NCBI GenBank assembly: GCA_013400975.1 | Contig: WBMZ01003346.1 | Coordinates: 166,521-230,520 of the forward strand | DNA length: 64,000 bases | Source: Atrichornis clamosus | Lineage: Eukaryota > Chordata > Aves > Passeriformes > Menuridae | Reading direction: 5' to 3' | In this document: positions 1-11,165 of the stretch, one piece after another | How the letters are laid out: every line of letters begins with the position of its first letter | How positions within the stretch are numbered: position 1 is the stretch's first letter | Notes under the pieces: model-generated | Seen by the model: the letters and a program-made list of their open reading frames with translations, nothing else | Databases searched by the model: none | What the model was told of the DNA's origin: nothing | Position numbers and translations under genes: made by a program

Positions 1-472
1 GTTGGAAGTGCTTACTGCCCCGGGTGTCTCAGGGGTCTCTGCCAGGCTGGTAAATCTGAAATCCCTCATTCATTCAGGGCTGGAAAATGCTTTAGTCCTG
101 AATGAAACATTGGAAGAGATTTTTATACCTGGGTTTTTATAGCCTGATCTTAGCATAAAAAAGGAATAACTCTGGGTTTCCATATGAAATGACCCCAAGA
201 ATAACTTGTCACAGCTAAGCTGTTTGGTTTAGAGTTATTCTTTTGAGCCCTCTCTTTGGCTTCATTTGCTTTGAAAATTACAACTGGCGGTAGCCGCCAT
301 CCCTTCTTTCCCTGAGTCCATTGAGAGGTGTGATTCTGAACTCTGCTCCCCTCATTTCCTTTCCCTTTCTTGTGAGCGCTTTGCCTGTCGTCTGCTGTGC
401 CCCCAAGAGCTGCCTGGGGGCATTGCCCTCCCACCGTGCACTGAGCCCGGGGCTGGTGAACAGCCGTGATGC
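1..472. other. Gene-free sequence, no recognised feature
   Basis: Mixed-composition DNA with no repeat family, RNA gene or coding exon that I recognise. Reading frames entering from here into the TG-rich repeat give only low-complexity Cys/Val or Thr/His translations and are not genes. Confidence 0.6.
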
Positions 473-599
473 TGTCTGTGTGTGTGTTCCTGTGTGTGTT
501 TGTGTGTTCCTGTGTGTGTGTGTGTTCCTGTGTGTGTTTAAGTGTTCCTGTGTGTGTTCCTGTGTTCCTGTGTGTGTTTCTGTGTGTGTTCCTGTGTGT
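473..599. repeat. TG-rich minisatellite, left flank of the gap
   Basis: Tandem array of a roughly 10-bp unit TGTGTGTTCC, with variants TGTGTGTTTC and a shortened TGTTCC. Copies vary in the number of TG steps, and one reads TTTAAGTGTTCC. The array runs directly into the N run and resumes on its far side with the same unit, so the two sides belong to one locus. Confidence 0.93.
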
Positions 600-1498
600 N
601 NNNNNNNNNNNNNNNNNNNNNNNNNNNNNNNNNNNNNNNNNNNNNNNNNNNNNNNNNNNNNNNNNNNNNNNNNNNNNNNNNNNNNNNNNNNNNNNNNNNN
701 NNNNNNNNNNNNNNNNNNNNNNNNNNNNNNNNNNNNNNNNNNNNNNNNNNNNNNNNNNNNNNNNNNNNNNNNNNNNNNNNNNNNNNNNNNNNNNNNNNNN
801 NNNNNNNNNNNNNNNNNNNNNNNNNNNNNNNNNNNNNNNNNNNNNNNNNNNNNNNNNNNNNNNNNNNNNNNNNNNNNNNNNNNNNNNNNNNNNNNNNNNN
901 NNNNNNNNNNNNNNNNNNNNNNNNNNNNNNNNNNNNNNNNNNNNNNNNNNNNNNNNNNNNNNNNNNNNNNNNNNNNNNNNNNNNNNNNNNNNNNNNNNNN
1001 NNNNNNNNNNNNNNNNNNNNNNNNNNNNNNNNNNNNNNNNNNNNNNNNNNNNNNNNNNNNNNNNNNNNNNNNNNNNNNNNNNNNNNNNNNNNNNNNNNNN
1101 NNNNNNNNNNNNNNNNNNNNNNNNNNNNNNNNNNNNNNNNNNNNNNNNNNNNNNNNNNNNNNNNNNNNNNNNNNNNNNNNNNNNNNNNNNNNNNNNNNNN
1201 NNNNNNNNNNNNNNNNNNNNNNNNNNNNNNNNNNNNNNNNNNNNNNNNNNNNNNNNNNNNNNNNNNNNNNNNNNNNNNNNNNNNNNNNNNNNNNNNNNNN
1301 NNNNNNNNNNNNNNNNNNNNNNNNNNNNNNNNNNNNNNNNNNNNNNNNNNNNNNNNNNNNNNNNNNNNNNNNNNNNNNNNNNNNNNNNNNNNNNNNNNNN
1401 NNNNNNNNNNNNNNNNNNNNNNNNNNNNNNNNNNNNNNNNNNNNNNNNNNNNNNNNNNNNNNNNNNNNNNNNNNNNNNNNNNNNNNNNNNNNNNNNNN
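600..1498. other. Assembly gap (899 N)
   Basis: An uninterrupted run of N bounded on both sides by the same TG-rich minisatellite. The gap is most simply a failure to assemble this tandem array. Its stated length may be an estimate and not a measured distance. Confidence 0.99.
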
Positions 1499-1584
1499 TG
1501 TGTGTGTGTGTGTGTGTGTTTCTGTGTTCCTGTGTGTGTTCCTGTGTGTGTTTCTGTGTTCCTGTGTGTGTTCCTGTGTGTGTG
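1499..1584. repeat. TG-rich minisatellite, right flank of the gap
   Basis: Starts with a pure (TG)n run to about 1519, then returns to TGTGTGTTCC/TGTGTGTTTC units until about 1584, where unique sequence begins. It has the same unit as the array left of the gap. Confidence 0.93.
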
Positions 1585-1830
1585 CTCACACGAGCCCGGG
1601 GGAGCTGCTGCACGGCCCCCTCGTGCAGAGCTTGGCACAGGGCACACAGTCGACCTTCCCACCCAGGGCATGCACACACATCTCCAGCACACAGAGGGTT
1701 AATAGCTCTGAATCTAAAGTACTCATCTGCAATCTCAATTTGCTCAGAGTCCAGCAGCTGCATTAGTTGAGATAATTCTGTCAGTGAGTGCTGTTTGTAC
1801 CCAGAACATGCTTGCTAAATTTGTTAAAGA

Positions 1831-2215
1831 ATACCCCAGACTAACGCATCATTACACTCACAAAGTCATCTATCTTTTACTTCAGATTAATTCTTTTTTT
1901 TCCCTCTCTCTTCACCTCCTCCATAAATCCTGGTGCACTTAATTAATTTCAGTTCCAGTGTAAGGTCCATAATACAGAATTGTTCAAGCAAACACAAAAT
2001 TAATTATTCTATTTACAGCCTTCTCATTGAAAGGAGCATTTCATCTTTCATAATTACATTTTGGAACGTCCAATTATGAATTCAGACTTCTGCTGTTTTG
2101 CATACTGTGATTGTATGCAAGTGTCTCCATGCCAATGAGAACCAAGATTTGGGTCTCACATTTCCTTCCAATTAGACTAAATTCAAGTACAGTTCCAGTC
2201 TGAAAAACCTTTTCA
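1831..2215. promoter_or_regulatory. Candidate conserved noncoding element
   Basis: AT-rich unique sequence with clustered homeodomain-type cores, including TTAATTAATTTC near 1940, AAAATTAATTATTC near 1997 and CAATTATGAATTC near 2070. An octamer-like ATGCAAG lies near 2115. It matches no repeat I know. The texture is that of vertebrate conserved noncoding elements, but conservation itself is not visible here. Confidence 0.4.
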
Positions 2216-2839
2216 AGAGGTGACAGAGGGAGAGGGCGGGAGATGGGGGGGGTGTCTAAAGAATCAGGTTAAAAAATGCACGTTATCCTTTCTTCTCCAG
2301 CTACAGAGATGTCTTTATAACACAGTACAAGGCTGCTGTAGCTGGTTCAATAACCCTACCAGCTGCTACAGGCTTAATTCTACAAGCAAAAGACTTTATC
2401 AAGCTCTTTTCGAGATAATGGAAAAATTTCTTGGCTTCTGTGGCTTTAAAAAGAGCTTTCAAACTCATGCACAAGTTGATATCTATTATACCCTTGATTT
2501 GTGTTAATTATATCAATTTTTAATGCCTTCGATCACAGTAGCTGTTTTCCTCAGTGCTGATTTGTAAGTGAAATCCGAACCTGCACAGGTTTCCTGCTTG
2601 CTGCAAACCTGGGGCAGATTCAAGGTTTCGTGTATTTTTTGGGAATTCTGGCCTCGGCCCATGAAGCAGGGAAGGAAAGCCCAGGCTCAGCAGTTCCGGC
2701 TTTTGCCTGTCCACAAGCACAATTCCTCCCGGAGCTGTGCTCTGCGGTGGGTGTTTGTTTCCCCCTGGAGCCGGAATGCCATGGGAAGCAGAGGCTTGTA
2801 GGAAAACCTTGACCTGAGAGCAACTGGCAGCTAGGAAGA
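2216..2839. other. Gene-free sequence with a short G-rich tract
   Basis: A purine/G-rich tract at about 2221-2252 includes a run of eight G. The remainder is ordinary sequence. Overlapping short reading frames on both strands around 2520-3190 have no recognisable domain and are treated as chance. Confidence 0.5.
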
Positions 2840-2912
2840 GCTCTGGGATGGGACTCAGGAGACCTGGGCTCGACTCCCAGCTTTGTCACAGGTGCTGTGG
2901 GTGACCCTGAGC
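2840..2912 (+). mobile_element. Ancient tRNA-derived SINE relic (MIR/CORE-SINE-like)
   Basis: The stretch reads GGACTCAGGAGACCTGGG, then an RNA polymerase III B-box-like GGCTCGACTCC (10 of 11 positions match GGTTCGANTCC), then CAGCTTTGTCAC, and farther on GCTGTGGGTGACCCTGAGCA. This is the order found in MIR-type SINEs: a tRNA-like head followed by the segment resembling 'gctctgccac...ctgtgtgaccttgggca'. No A box or intact 3' tail is apparent, so it is a fragment. A true tRNA gene is unlikely because no cloverleaf partner sequence surrounds the B box. Confidence 0.6.
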
Positions 2913-4081
2913 AGGGATCAGGCCGGACTCCTGCGCTGCAGGTAGGAGCTGTGAGCTGGATGAGGCTGTTGGAGGTTGCTGGATGGACAAGGGGAGCACA
3001 GCTGCCTGCTGTCATCCCAGCACAAAATCTTACTGTGACAGGCAGCTTGGCTGCCTGGGGACATGGCTGCAGCTCTTCTTTCCCTAATGCCCAGAGCTCC
3101 TGACCTCCAAAAGCACCGAGAGCTGCCTTTGCACTCAGAGAGTGCAGAAGCTGGAATAACATCTGGCTGAAGGGGTCACCCAGGCAATCCAAGGCTTTTT
3201 ATGCTCTCCCTCTTTGCATTCTTGAGAAAAGGCTACAGTCGATCTGACCTTCTAGGATATCTGGTATAAAAATTCCCAACCAGTACAGGTCGAAATGAGC
3301 TTCACAAGAGCTGCAAAGTAGCTCTAGAGTCTGCCTGTCAAGTCTGATCAACCCCTGAAAAGCCAAAATGTGCCCATCTTCTTTAGAAACACAAATAAAT
3401 TACTTTAGCCTTATCTAGAGTTTTACAGTGACTGCTGTTCTAATGGGATGAAGCGTGGTAATCAACTTTATAGAGCATATTTCCATGGCACACCCGTTAT
3501 GTCATGCCTTGTTTACACAATTGGAATTAGGGATTAAGAGGTACACATACTGGGCAGGGGGCCAAAAATACTTTTACAGCCCTGATTTACTGGCTGGTCC
3601 GTGCAGGACTTGGGAACCGTGCGTGCATTGGCTGCAGTGGGAATGTGACTGGCTCTGGTGTGCAGGGCTGAGCAAAGTGCAGTGTCACATCTGGGTGTCT
3701 GAAAACAAACCTGGGTGCCAGGCAGGTGGGCACTGAGTGTCACCACGTGAGCCCTGGAGGGTGGATGGGACAGCTGCTGCTGCTCCAGTGGCATCTGTGC
3801 CCCTCCAAACACATCTCGAGCTGCTGACCTGATATCTGGGAGTTAAACCCCGGGCTCAGTGCCCGGGTAGTTGGTGGGAAACACACTCGTAGTAATAACA
3901 GAGTTTAACCTGTTGTGATGTGCAGGGAAGGGGGGGCGACAGCAGGGCTGGGGACCCTGTGCCCACGGGCACTGCCGAGTCCCGGTTTGGTACCAGCACC
4001 AACAGGAACACAGCACGTGTAAAGAAAACTCAGACTTGAGAGTGAAGTTGATTTTTCACAGACTTATCATTTTTATTGTCC
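2913..4081. other. Gene-free sequence, no recognised feature
   Basis: Mixed composition. The part around 3410-3530 is more AT-rich and could be a minor conserved element. The rest, including the GC-richer stretch 3600-4000, shows no repeat, exon or RNA gene that I recognise. Confidence 0.5.
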
Positions 4082-4234
4082 CAGAATCATAGAGTCACAG
4101 GACGATTGGTGTTGGAAGGGACCTTAAAGATCATCTTGTTCCACCTGCCTGCCATGGGCTGGGACGCCTCCCACTAGAGCAGGTTGCTCAATGTCCTGTC
4201 CAACCTGGCCTTGAACACTTCCAGGGATGGGGCA
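4082..4234 (-). mobile_element. CR1 LINE 3'-end fragment, 5'-truncated
   Basis: On the + strand the piece begins with diverged copies of the CR1 terminal octamer (CAGAATCAT AGAGTCACAG), followed by GTTGGAAGGGACCTTAAAGA, TGCCATGGGCTGGGACGCCTC and CCAGGGATGGGGCA, where similarity stops. The octamers mark the CR1 3' end, so the element lies on the - strand and is truncated at its 5' end after about 150 bp. The degraded terminal octamers and GACGATTGGTGTTGG suggest it is older than the copies at 32.2 and 46.5 kb. Confidence 0.9.
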
Positions 4235-5032
4235 AGGAACATCTTTCTTACTAGTAACAGTGGTGTTCCTTGCCGAACAACTGTGCAGCTCTAGACAGAA
4301 AAATTTCTTAACCTTAAATATAATTAATGTGTCATTTACGGCCAGAGAGCAGGAGGGGTTGACCGTGCTCTTTGCCCACTTGCAGAACTCCCGCTGGGGA
4401 GGATTCATCCCTGCCTTGCTCAGTGCAAACCAGGGCTGCCGCTTTACAAGTGCAAACCCAGAACTTTTCTGGGGTCATAGAGGGTGGGCTGAGAGGAGAA
4501 GCAGACTAAAAGCTCTGAGGCCACGTGTATGCCCCAGACAAAGTGCTTCAGATTCAGAGGAAATGAGACAAGGAGAAGCAGTGAGATGATGTGGACACTT
4601 CCCCACGCCCACCCCACAGAAGGATGCGGAGGGAGCAGGACGCGCTGTCCTATTGCAGAGCCAGCCTGCTGCAGCCACCTTCTCTGGGCACCAGTGATGG
4701 GGACAGGCACTGGTTTACCCTGTAAGGACACACACATGCACCAAGCTCACATCTCTGGCAGCCAAACCCCGCGAGCTGAACCTCAGCTGGAGCTCAAGCA
4801 CGTCTTCACTCCAGTTGGGAACAGTGAAGATACATTTTTCCCCTCCGCGGATGCTGTTGTTAATTTGTTAGCCATGTACAAGTGTGAAGTTTGCTGGGGG
4901 AAGCCAATTTGTACAGTTTTTAGCTCATTCAGCGGTGAAGTCTGCTTTATCTCTTGTGGGAGCGACTTCATGGCTTACATAAATAATCTGTTTTAAAAGT
5001 TGTTGGGAGGACAGGGGATTTATGGGTCTTAT
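4235..5032. other. Gene-free sequence, no recognised feature
   Basis: Frames of up to 155 codons on both strands overlap one another and have no recognisable domain. No RNA gene, repeat or CpG-rich promoter is evident. Confidence 0.5.
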
Positions 5033-5170
5033 TGTCAGAAGGGAATTATAATGACCCTCTGGTCCAGCCCTGGCCTACCATAAGCAATTCCTGACTCAGA
5101 GCCCACATCTTGCAGTTGAAATGGAGCTGGTTTATTCTATTTTTTTAAACACATCAAATCTTGGCAGGAG
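5033..5170 (-). mobile_element. Ancient CR1 relic of an older subfamily
   Basis: The + strand reads AGAAGGGAATTATAATGACC, CTCTGGTCCAGCC, CAATTCCTGACTCAGAGCCC, TTGCAGTTGAA and ACATCAAATCTTGG, in the order I recall from old amniote CR1 copies ('aatgaccatctagtc...aattcctg...agcccataacttg...ttgaa...acatccaatcttg'). This is again the reverse complement of the element's 3' region, so it is placed on the - strand. Similarity fades beyond about 5170. AAGTTAATTGTTCC near 5220 may be a remnant of the next CR1 block. Confidence 0.7.
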
Positions 5171-6430
5171 GGCTTTATTCAATAACAAAATATTTTTCTT
5201 ACTGTCCTTAGCTGGGAGAAGTTAATTGTTCCCTTTGTGAGCTGTGAATGGGTTTGTGCTGTTCCACCTGGCATCTCTGCTTTTGTTTGTTAATTAGGTA
5301 TTAATTGCAGAGGCTGTTGGGGATTTGTAGGTGAAAAGAGCATGTGTTTATTGGCCCTACATGGAAGGGGCTGAAATGAATCGAGTTTGGTAACAACAGA
5401 CCTTGTAACATCCCTAATATAAATTTTCCAAGGGGGGTTTTGGTCTGATGTTCAGAGAGATGAGGGAAAGTTTTTGGTTATTGATTCTCTGAATGTTGCA
5501 GCTCAGATCGTGCATTGCTGGTTAATGAAATACAGTGGTAGGGAAAGGATAGAGGCAGAGGGCTGTTTTTTGAAATATCAAAGTTGCTATAACATATAAA
5601 GGGAAATTGTGGAGAGTGGGTTAACAATGAACCAGCTCCTCGTTTTACAAGTTTAATGACAAAGCTAGGAAAAACTACGTAAAGCTGAACTTTGGAGAAG
5701 CTGGCATTGTTATGGGCTGCTAAGAATTATTGGAGAGCTGAGATGGATAGTCAGAGATTTTATACCTTTTGAAATAAAAATTACGGAATAAAGTTTTCTA
5801 TATGGAAAAGAGAACAAGAAAACTGGAACTGAGGAAACAATACTGAGGATGGCAAGACACTTTAAGGTATATAAAGGATTATTTTAATGTGCTTTTCCAA
5901 AAACTTTCAGGAAATCAAAATATTGAGGTATAATTATTTCAATCCCTTCTGATTGAAGAATATATTAAATACATAAAATATATTAAAAACATAAAAAGAG
6001 AAAGCTACAGCTTGGTAAATGGATATAACTGAGGTAATCACTTGACCTACAGGCTACAAGGCAAAGGCTGTTTCTTTAAAACTCCTTAGGGGAGCCAGGA
6101 AAGTAAAAATACCAACTTTTCCACAGCAGACTCATCACAAGCTACAAGGTGTCAGATATGGCAGGAAGGGGTAGTGTGGGGCTATAGACCTTTCATCTGC
6201 CTTTCTCCTTGAGGGTTGGATTTGCCAAGATTATCTGCTGTGATTTTGAGAAAGCCTAAAAATTCAATTTCCAGAATGATGAAGAGTGCAAAAGAATGCG
6301 GAAAATGAGGTGGGGAAGAGATTTTCAGTGGAGAGCTGCACAATTTCCTGTTTAATACAGTGTTTTAAAGCCTCTGTTCTTTTGTTGCGCTGCCAATGAT
6401 GTCTCAGAATCCAAAAACCTTGCATGGATT
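5171..6430. other. AT-rich gene-free sequence
   Basis: Mostly AT-rich unique sequence without reading frames of note. The part 5171-5330 may carry further decayed ancient CR1. The section 5560-6060 is notably AT-rich and contains the short tandem duplication listed separately. Confidence 0.5.
5961..5996. repeat. Two-copy 18-bp tandem duplication
   Basis: TATATTAAATACATAAAA is followed immediately by TATATTAAAAACATAAAA, which agrees at 17 of 18 positions. It is a small AT-rich direct duplication, probably replication slippage. Confidence 0.9.
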
Positions 6431-9400
6431 TTTAAAGTGATTTTAAGTCAGCTAAATAAATGCATAACTCCTGATAAGGCAGCTCATGCAGAATCATGCC
6501 GTATTTCTCCAGCAGTCGTGTTGAGCCAATGTTTTTTTCTCTACAAAACTCAGGCTTTTACGTCCCTTGCTGGCCCTCGTGCTTACCTCTGCTCGCCTAT
6601 CAACCTCCTGGATCAGGACAATGTGCTTGTCCTACCCTCAGCACCTCTATTTATCCTGTTTTCCAAGGTTATCAGGGGAATACTCAGTATTTATCATGTA
6701 AACAAACATCACAAAGTCATCAGGACAAACTAAAATGATGGATTCTCTGTGAAAGGAGAAGTATTCTGTAACTTGTATGGGAATTGTGGATTTTCCACTC
6801 TCTGCCATCTACCCCAATGCATAAATCCTGGGCAATAGGCCTGTGATGTGGAAAACAAAATCAGGGATTGTAGACTGTCGTTTGTTCACTACCTTAAATA
6901 AATCCTGTGTGATAATTTTTGTGGTTCTTCCACTTCACGTCGCATGGGCCTGTTCTGCTCATCAGCAACAGCAGCTGGACAAAGCAGTGCATTCCTGTGC
7001 TCTGTTTAATCTATTGCCTTCCCACTCTTCCCTCTGTCTTTCATCTACATCTTCGATAGAAGGTTTCACTGTCCTTGAGAGTTTGCTTGTCCTGCCCCCT
7101 CCTTCCACACACCCCAAAGATTTCTCTGATTGTATGCATGAAGAGGGGATGTTCCAATGTTGTGTGAGCAGTGGCAAATCCCCTGAAACATGCCAGTGCA
7201 TCAGAGACAGTGACAGTTTTAGAAATGTAGATTTTTTTAATAACCAAAGCAAGCTTTTCATTCTAGAGCAGTACATTCAGATCGGTGGCGTTGCAATGTC
7301 AATAGTGAGTGTCGAAGAGTCTGCTCCCTCACCCCATGTAACCCCGCGTCAGACAGCACCAAGGAGTGGTTTAATGATCTGAGGACGTGCAGAGTGCCCA
7401 GAGAGGTGTAATAGCCAAAATTACAGTGGTGAGGCCTTCCAGATGAGGCTGGATCCCAGCAAGCAAGTATTCACAGGGCTATTTCAAAGTGCTTCATGCT
7501 GCCTTGTTGCCTGTTTTTAACCCCTAACAAAGGGTCATGCCACTGCCCACGGGTTCTCATTTGTGTCCTTGGCTGTCCCAGAGTCTAATGGTCAGCAGAT
7601 GATGGTGGTATCTGGGCTGGGAAGGCGCTGCCTTGGACTGTGATGTTCCTGTTGGACATCATCTACTGATTATGATTATTATTTTCAGCAGCTTTATTGC
7701 ATCGATGATAAACCACAGACATTCTTCTTATAAACAGCAAGAAACTATGAACCTTCGAAGCACTCACTGAACTGTGGAGAACTTGTTAAGCTGGATAACG
7801 CTCGGTGAGAAAGCAAAGTGCAAAGTGCTGCCAGCCTTGCATTACTCACAGGTCCATGCAAGTGGCCTCAGAGCAATGTCCCTGCTTTGCCAGCGAGCAG
7901 TGTGGGGTGGCCTGAAGGTAGGGGCACCTTTGTCTTTGGTCAGGGTGGGAATTTGTTCCTGTTAACCCCGGGAAAAGAGGACCTTTGGTGTCTTGGACAA
8001 ATGTTTCTTGCTGATTGTGTGTGATACTGCTTCACTTCCTGTCTCACTTCTCCTTCACTCTCCTTTCCTCCAAGGCTGGAAGTTTCTACTAGCATGATTT
8101 TCATCTTCTGATCAGAGGTTTTGAGGTCTGTAAGAACTCTGAGAATATTTTCTCCCCTGCCTGTTCTTTCTCCTGCTTTTCCAGTCTTTTAGCGAGCATG
8201 GGATGACAGGAAACCTCTCAAGAAGAAAGTGAGAAAGCAAGCTGTGGTTGGATATTTAGTGCTAGCAAGAAGGAAACACTTGCTCGCTTCTCTCCCTTCC
8301 TCTTCCTCCTCTCAAGATGCTTTTAAAAATAGGAAGGATCTCACATGGACATCAGAACAGCTCGTTCTTGAACTGTTCTGCAGCTCACAGCATCTGAGCA
8401 TCACATTCAACACCCAGAAAGGGACAAGGAGCCCATGACACACTTTTGGGGTTTGTGATTTGTGTATCATCACTCTTGGGGCACTGTTGAAAGTTTGTAG
8501 CTGTGAGCCAGGTACTGAGTGGGACAGGAGGTTGTGTTAAAAGGCTCACAGACAGTAGAGCCCATGGTAGCTGTGTAGCATCTACAAACACCCCAGAGTT
8601 AAATCAGACTGTCCTGGTATCACAATAGGCTCTAAACTGTAATCAGAGCGACCACAGGAACTTACTGGAGAAATACGAGGTCTCGAATTTCTATAAACAT
8701 AGGCAAAGCTATTTTTCCTAGGAAAAGAATTATAAAATAAATGATTAAGATGCATTTCATAGAAAATGTAAATTATATATTTATTCCAGAAGATGTTTTG
8801 CTCTGGAAAACAGAAAATACATTATTACTACATCAACAAGATCATCCTTGAAAGCAGAAAGCATTTCTCTCCCGCCAAAAGCCAAGAAAAAAAAAGACCT
8901 CCATGAAACAACACTTTTTTCCCTTTCTCTTTCCTCCAGCCCTATCCAAGTACTGTGTGAAAGTCATTTGCTTGGACCTGGGAGGTTTGCTTGCAAACAA
9001 ATGCAATTCTTTTTCTGCAGAGCTTAAGTACGAGTTTGCTCCTTGAAATCAAAGTCAGTGGATAGTCAATGCCTGGCTTGAAAAGATTAGTCTGAATTCC
9101 TGTGTACATAGTATTTTAAGCTCTAGTATTGGTTTCAGTGTATTTCTGTTTGTGCTAGCACTGAATTGACTTTTTTACTATGCTAGTATTTTAAAAGACC
9201 CCAAACTCTCCCTTGCTGCCAAACCTGGATGGTTCCTAAAGGATTCTAATATTTTCTCCTTTTACTGCCAAACATGCTTTTAGAATAAACTGGTTATGTG
9301 AAAAGCAATTCCTCTGTGCTCCTACTCTCCACTAGTGCTTCAAGAAGTGGAAGGAAGAGGAGACTATAAGGCCTTGGACACCCAAAAGAAAGAAAAATTT

Positions 9401-10780
9401 TTCTTTAGCACAATCCTGTTTTGAAGGAAAGCTCTGTCTTATCCAAGTGTAGTCTCAGGCTTTTGGGATGTCACAGAGCACCTGGATCCTTGCAGGCTCT
9501 GCATCCATTCTTAGTGCACTTGCTGGGTATAAATAAGGTTTGTTTTTCTGATTCTTGAAAGATATTTTCTGCTGCCATCAAGTTGGTGGAGAAGCCCCTG
9601 CCAAAAGTAGCAAGGAGCTTCTTGTCAGAGGCAAGTGTGATCTTTAGGAGTTGTAAGGGAAGGGAAGACACACTCCTTGGTCTTGTCCTCGGGACCCAGG
9701 TGTGGGATTCTTCTGACCAGGAGCTGGTGGGCAGCCATTGACAGTGAGGCTCTTGGCAATACAGGCAAAGAAGCTTTGAGTCAAAGTAATATTGTCCTAA
9801 AATCAATGTGAAAAGTACCATGGGTAGGTGCTTTCAGGGCACAGTTTACTTCTCTCTACCTGAGGAGAAGGGAGTGGGTCAGGTGTCTGCAGTCTGAGCT
9901 TCTGGTGGGAATCTCACCCTCCAGGAATAGTGACAGAGCTGGATCTTGGAAAAACTTTGGTGAAAGAGTGAGCAGAGCTGAGCAGTGTGAGCATGTGACT
10001 TCAGCAGGTTGGTTGCTGCTTCTCTTTTCCTTATGTGCAAGTTTTTAATTATAAACTGGACTTTTCTTTCAACAGTGTAAGTGAAACCACTATGCTCAGG
10101 AAGCCATAGTGAGTCAGTCTCTTCACAAATTGAGATTTTAATGCATAAAAGTAAACTCACAAAACTGTGTGTGTGAGATGGAGTAAAGTAATGTCACTCT
10201 TGGGTTCTGGGGCTTGGTTTTGAAAAGACAGCACGCCAGTATTTCGTCTTCTCTAAATTCTTCCTATCCAGATCACAGGGACAAAAGAGTCAAAAGCAAA
10301 GATAGAGTGTTCACAACTCCCAGGCTTCTCCCATTGTGCATTCTTCTGCTGTCTTTCCCAGAGGAAAAGCCATCCCTTTTTTCTCAGCGGCAGCAAGAGC
10401 AAGAAGTGCCAAGGAGAGTGAGCAGGACTGGGAGTGCAGCAGGGTATGCTTGTCATTCCTTGGGTAGACACATTTCAGGGAGCAGGGTGAGAAAGTTTGG
10501 CCTCATTTAGGTGGTCAAGAAGGATCTGGCTTAGCTTTGTAAGGCAGCAAAAGGGGATGCATTTCCCAGCATCAGGGTATGCAAACCACTGAGGTGGAGA
10601 TGGGAGGGGGCAGGCTGACTGCGAGTCGTTCTGTATCTGCATGAAAATGGAATTCAAAACATTCCCTCTAGAGTGGTATCCAATACCAAAATTGGATTTG
10701 GGAACTCGGAGTACATGAATATTTGTGCTGTCAATAAGAGTTATCTGTATACAGAACCCTTTCCTTGTCTGCTTTCTCTA
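6431..10780. other. Gene-free sequence, no recognised feature
   Basis: A long stretch of mixed composition. The longest frame (6843-7382, 179 codons, + strand) is Ser/Cys-rich without a recognisable domain, and comparable frames occur on the opposite strand, so I reject it as a gene. AT-rich sub-blocks at about 8690-8830 and 9060-9300 could hold minor conserved sequence. No repeat family was recognised. Confidence 0.45.
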
Positions 10781-11165
10781 CCATGCTTCCTTCTTAATTC
10801 ATTTTCAGTCTTTAATGTACTGTTGTGTAGCATCCTCTCCCATTAGGCCCTGTAATGTGCTCCGATTGCCTTCAGCTTGACTGCACTTAATAGCCAGCGT
10901 AAATAGAACTTAGTGTAGCATGCACTAACATCTCTATCCATTGTCCAGAGATTAAATACATGCCACAAATGGTTTACGCATCATCAGCCTCGAGCCCTCG
11001 TTTCATAGCTCCCAACCAAAGGAGGATATTAAATTAATTTGCAGGTTGCTTTAGCAAGGCCTAACAAAAAGAGGGGGGAAAAAATCCTGAGGGTCACTCT
11101 GCATATAATATCCATCAATCAAAAAAGAGGGGTGGAAAATGATAATAGCAGGTCATTATAAGAGG
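10780..11165. promoter_or_regulatory. Candidate conserved noncoding element
   Basis: Unique sequence without reading frames. It includes TCCCATTAGGCCCTGTAATG near 10840, GCACTTAATAGCCAGCG near 10884, GAGATTAAATACATGCC near 10948, TATTAAATTAATTTGCAGG near 11026 and ATCCATCAATC near 11110. The density of homeodomain/POU-like cores and the absence of any repeat signature are typical of deeply conserved enhancers. The assignment is inference. Confidence 0.42.

Noticed and set aside
150..1770. Very long frames on both strands across the N run (up to 537 codons)
   Set aside because: They exist only because N produces no stop codons. The flanking translation is low-complexity minisatellite.
2860..2885. 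Possible tRNA gene (B box GGCTCGACTCC)
   Set aside because: No matching acceptor and D-arm sequence around it. The context fits an old SINE better.
2620..3192. 190-codon frame on the - strand
   Set aside because: Overlaps the SINE relic and opposite-strand frames. There is no domain.
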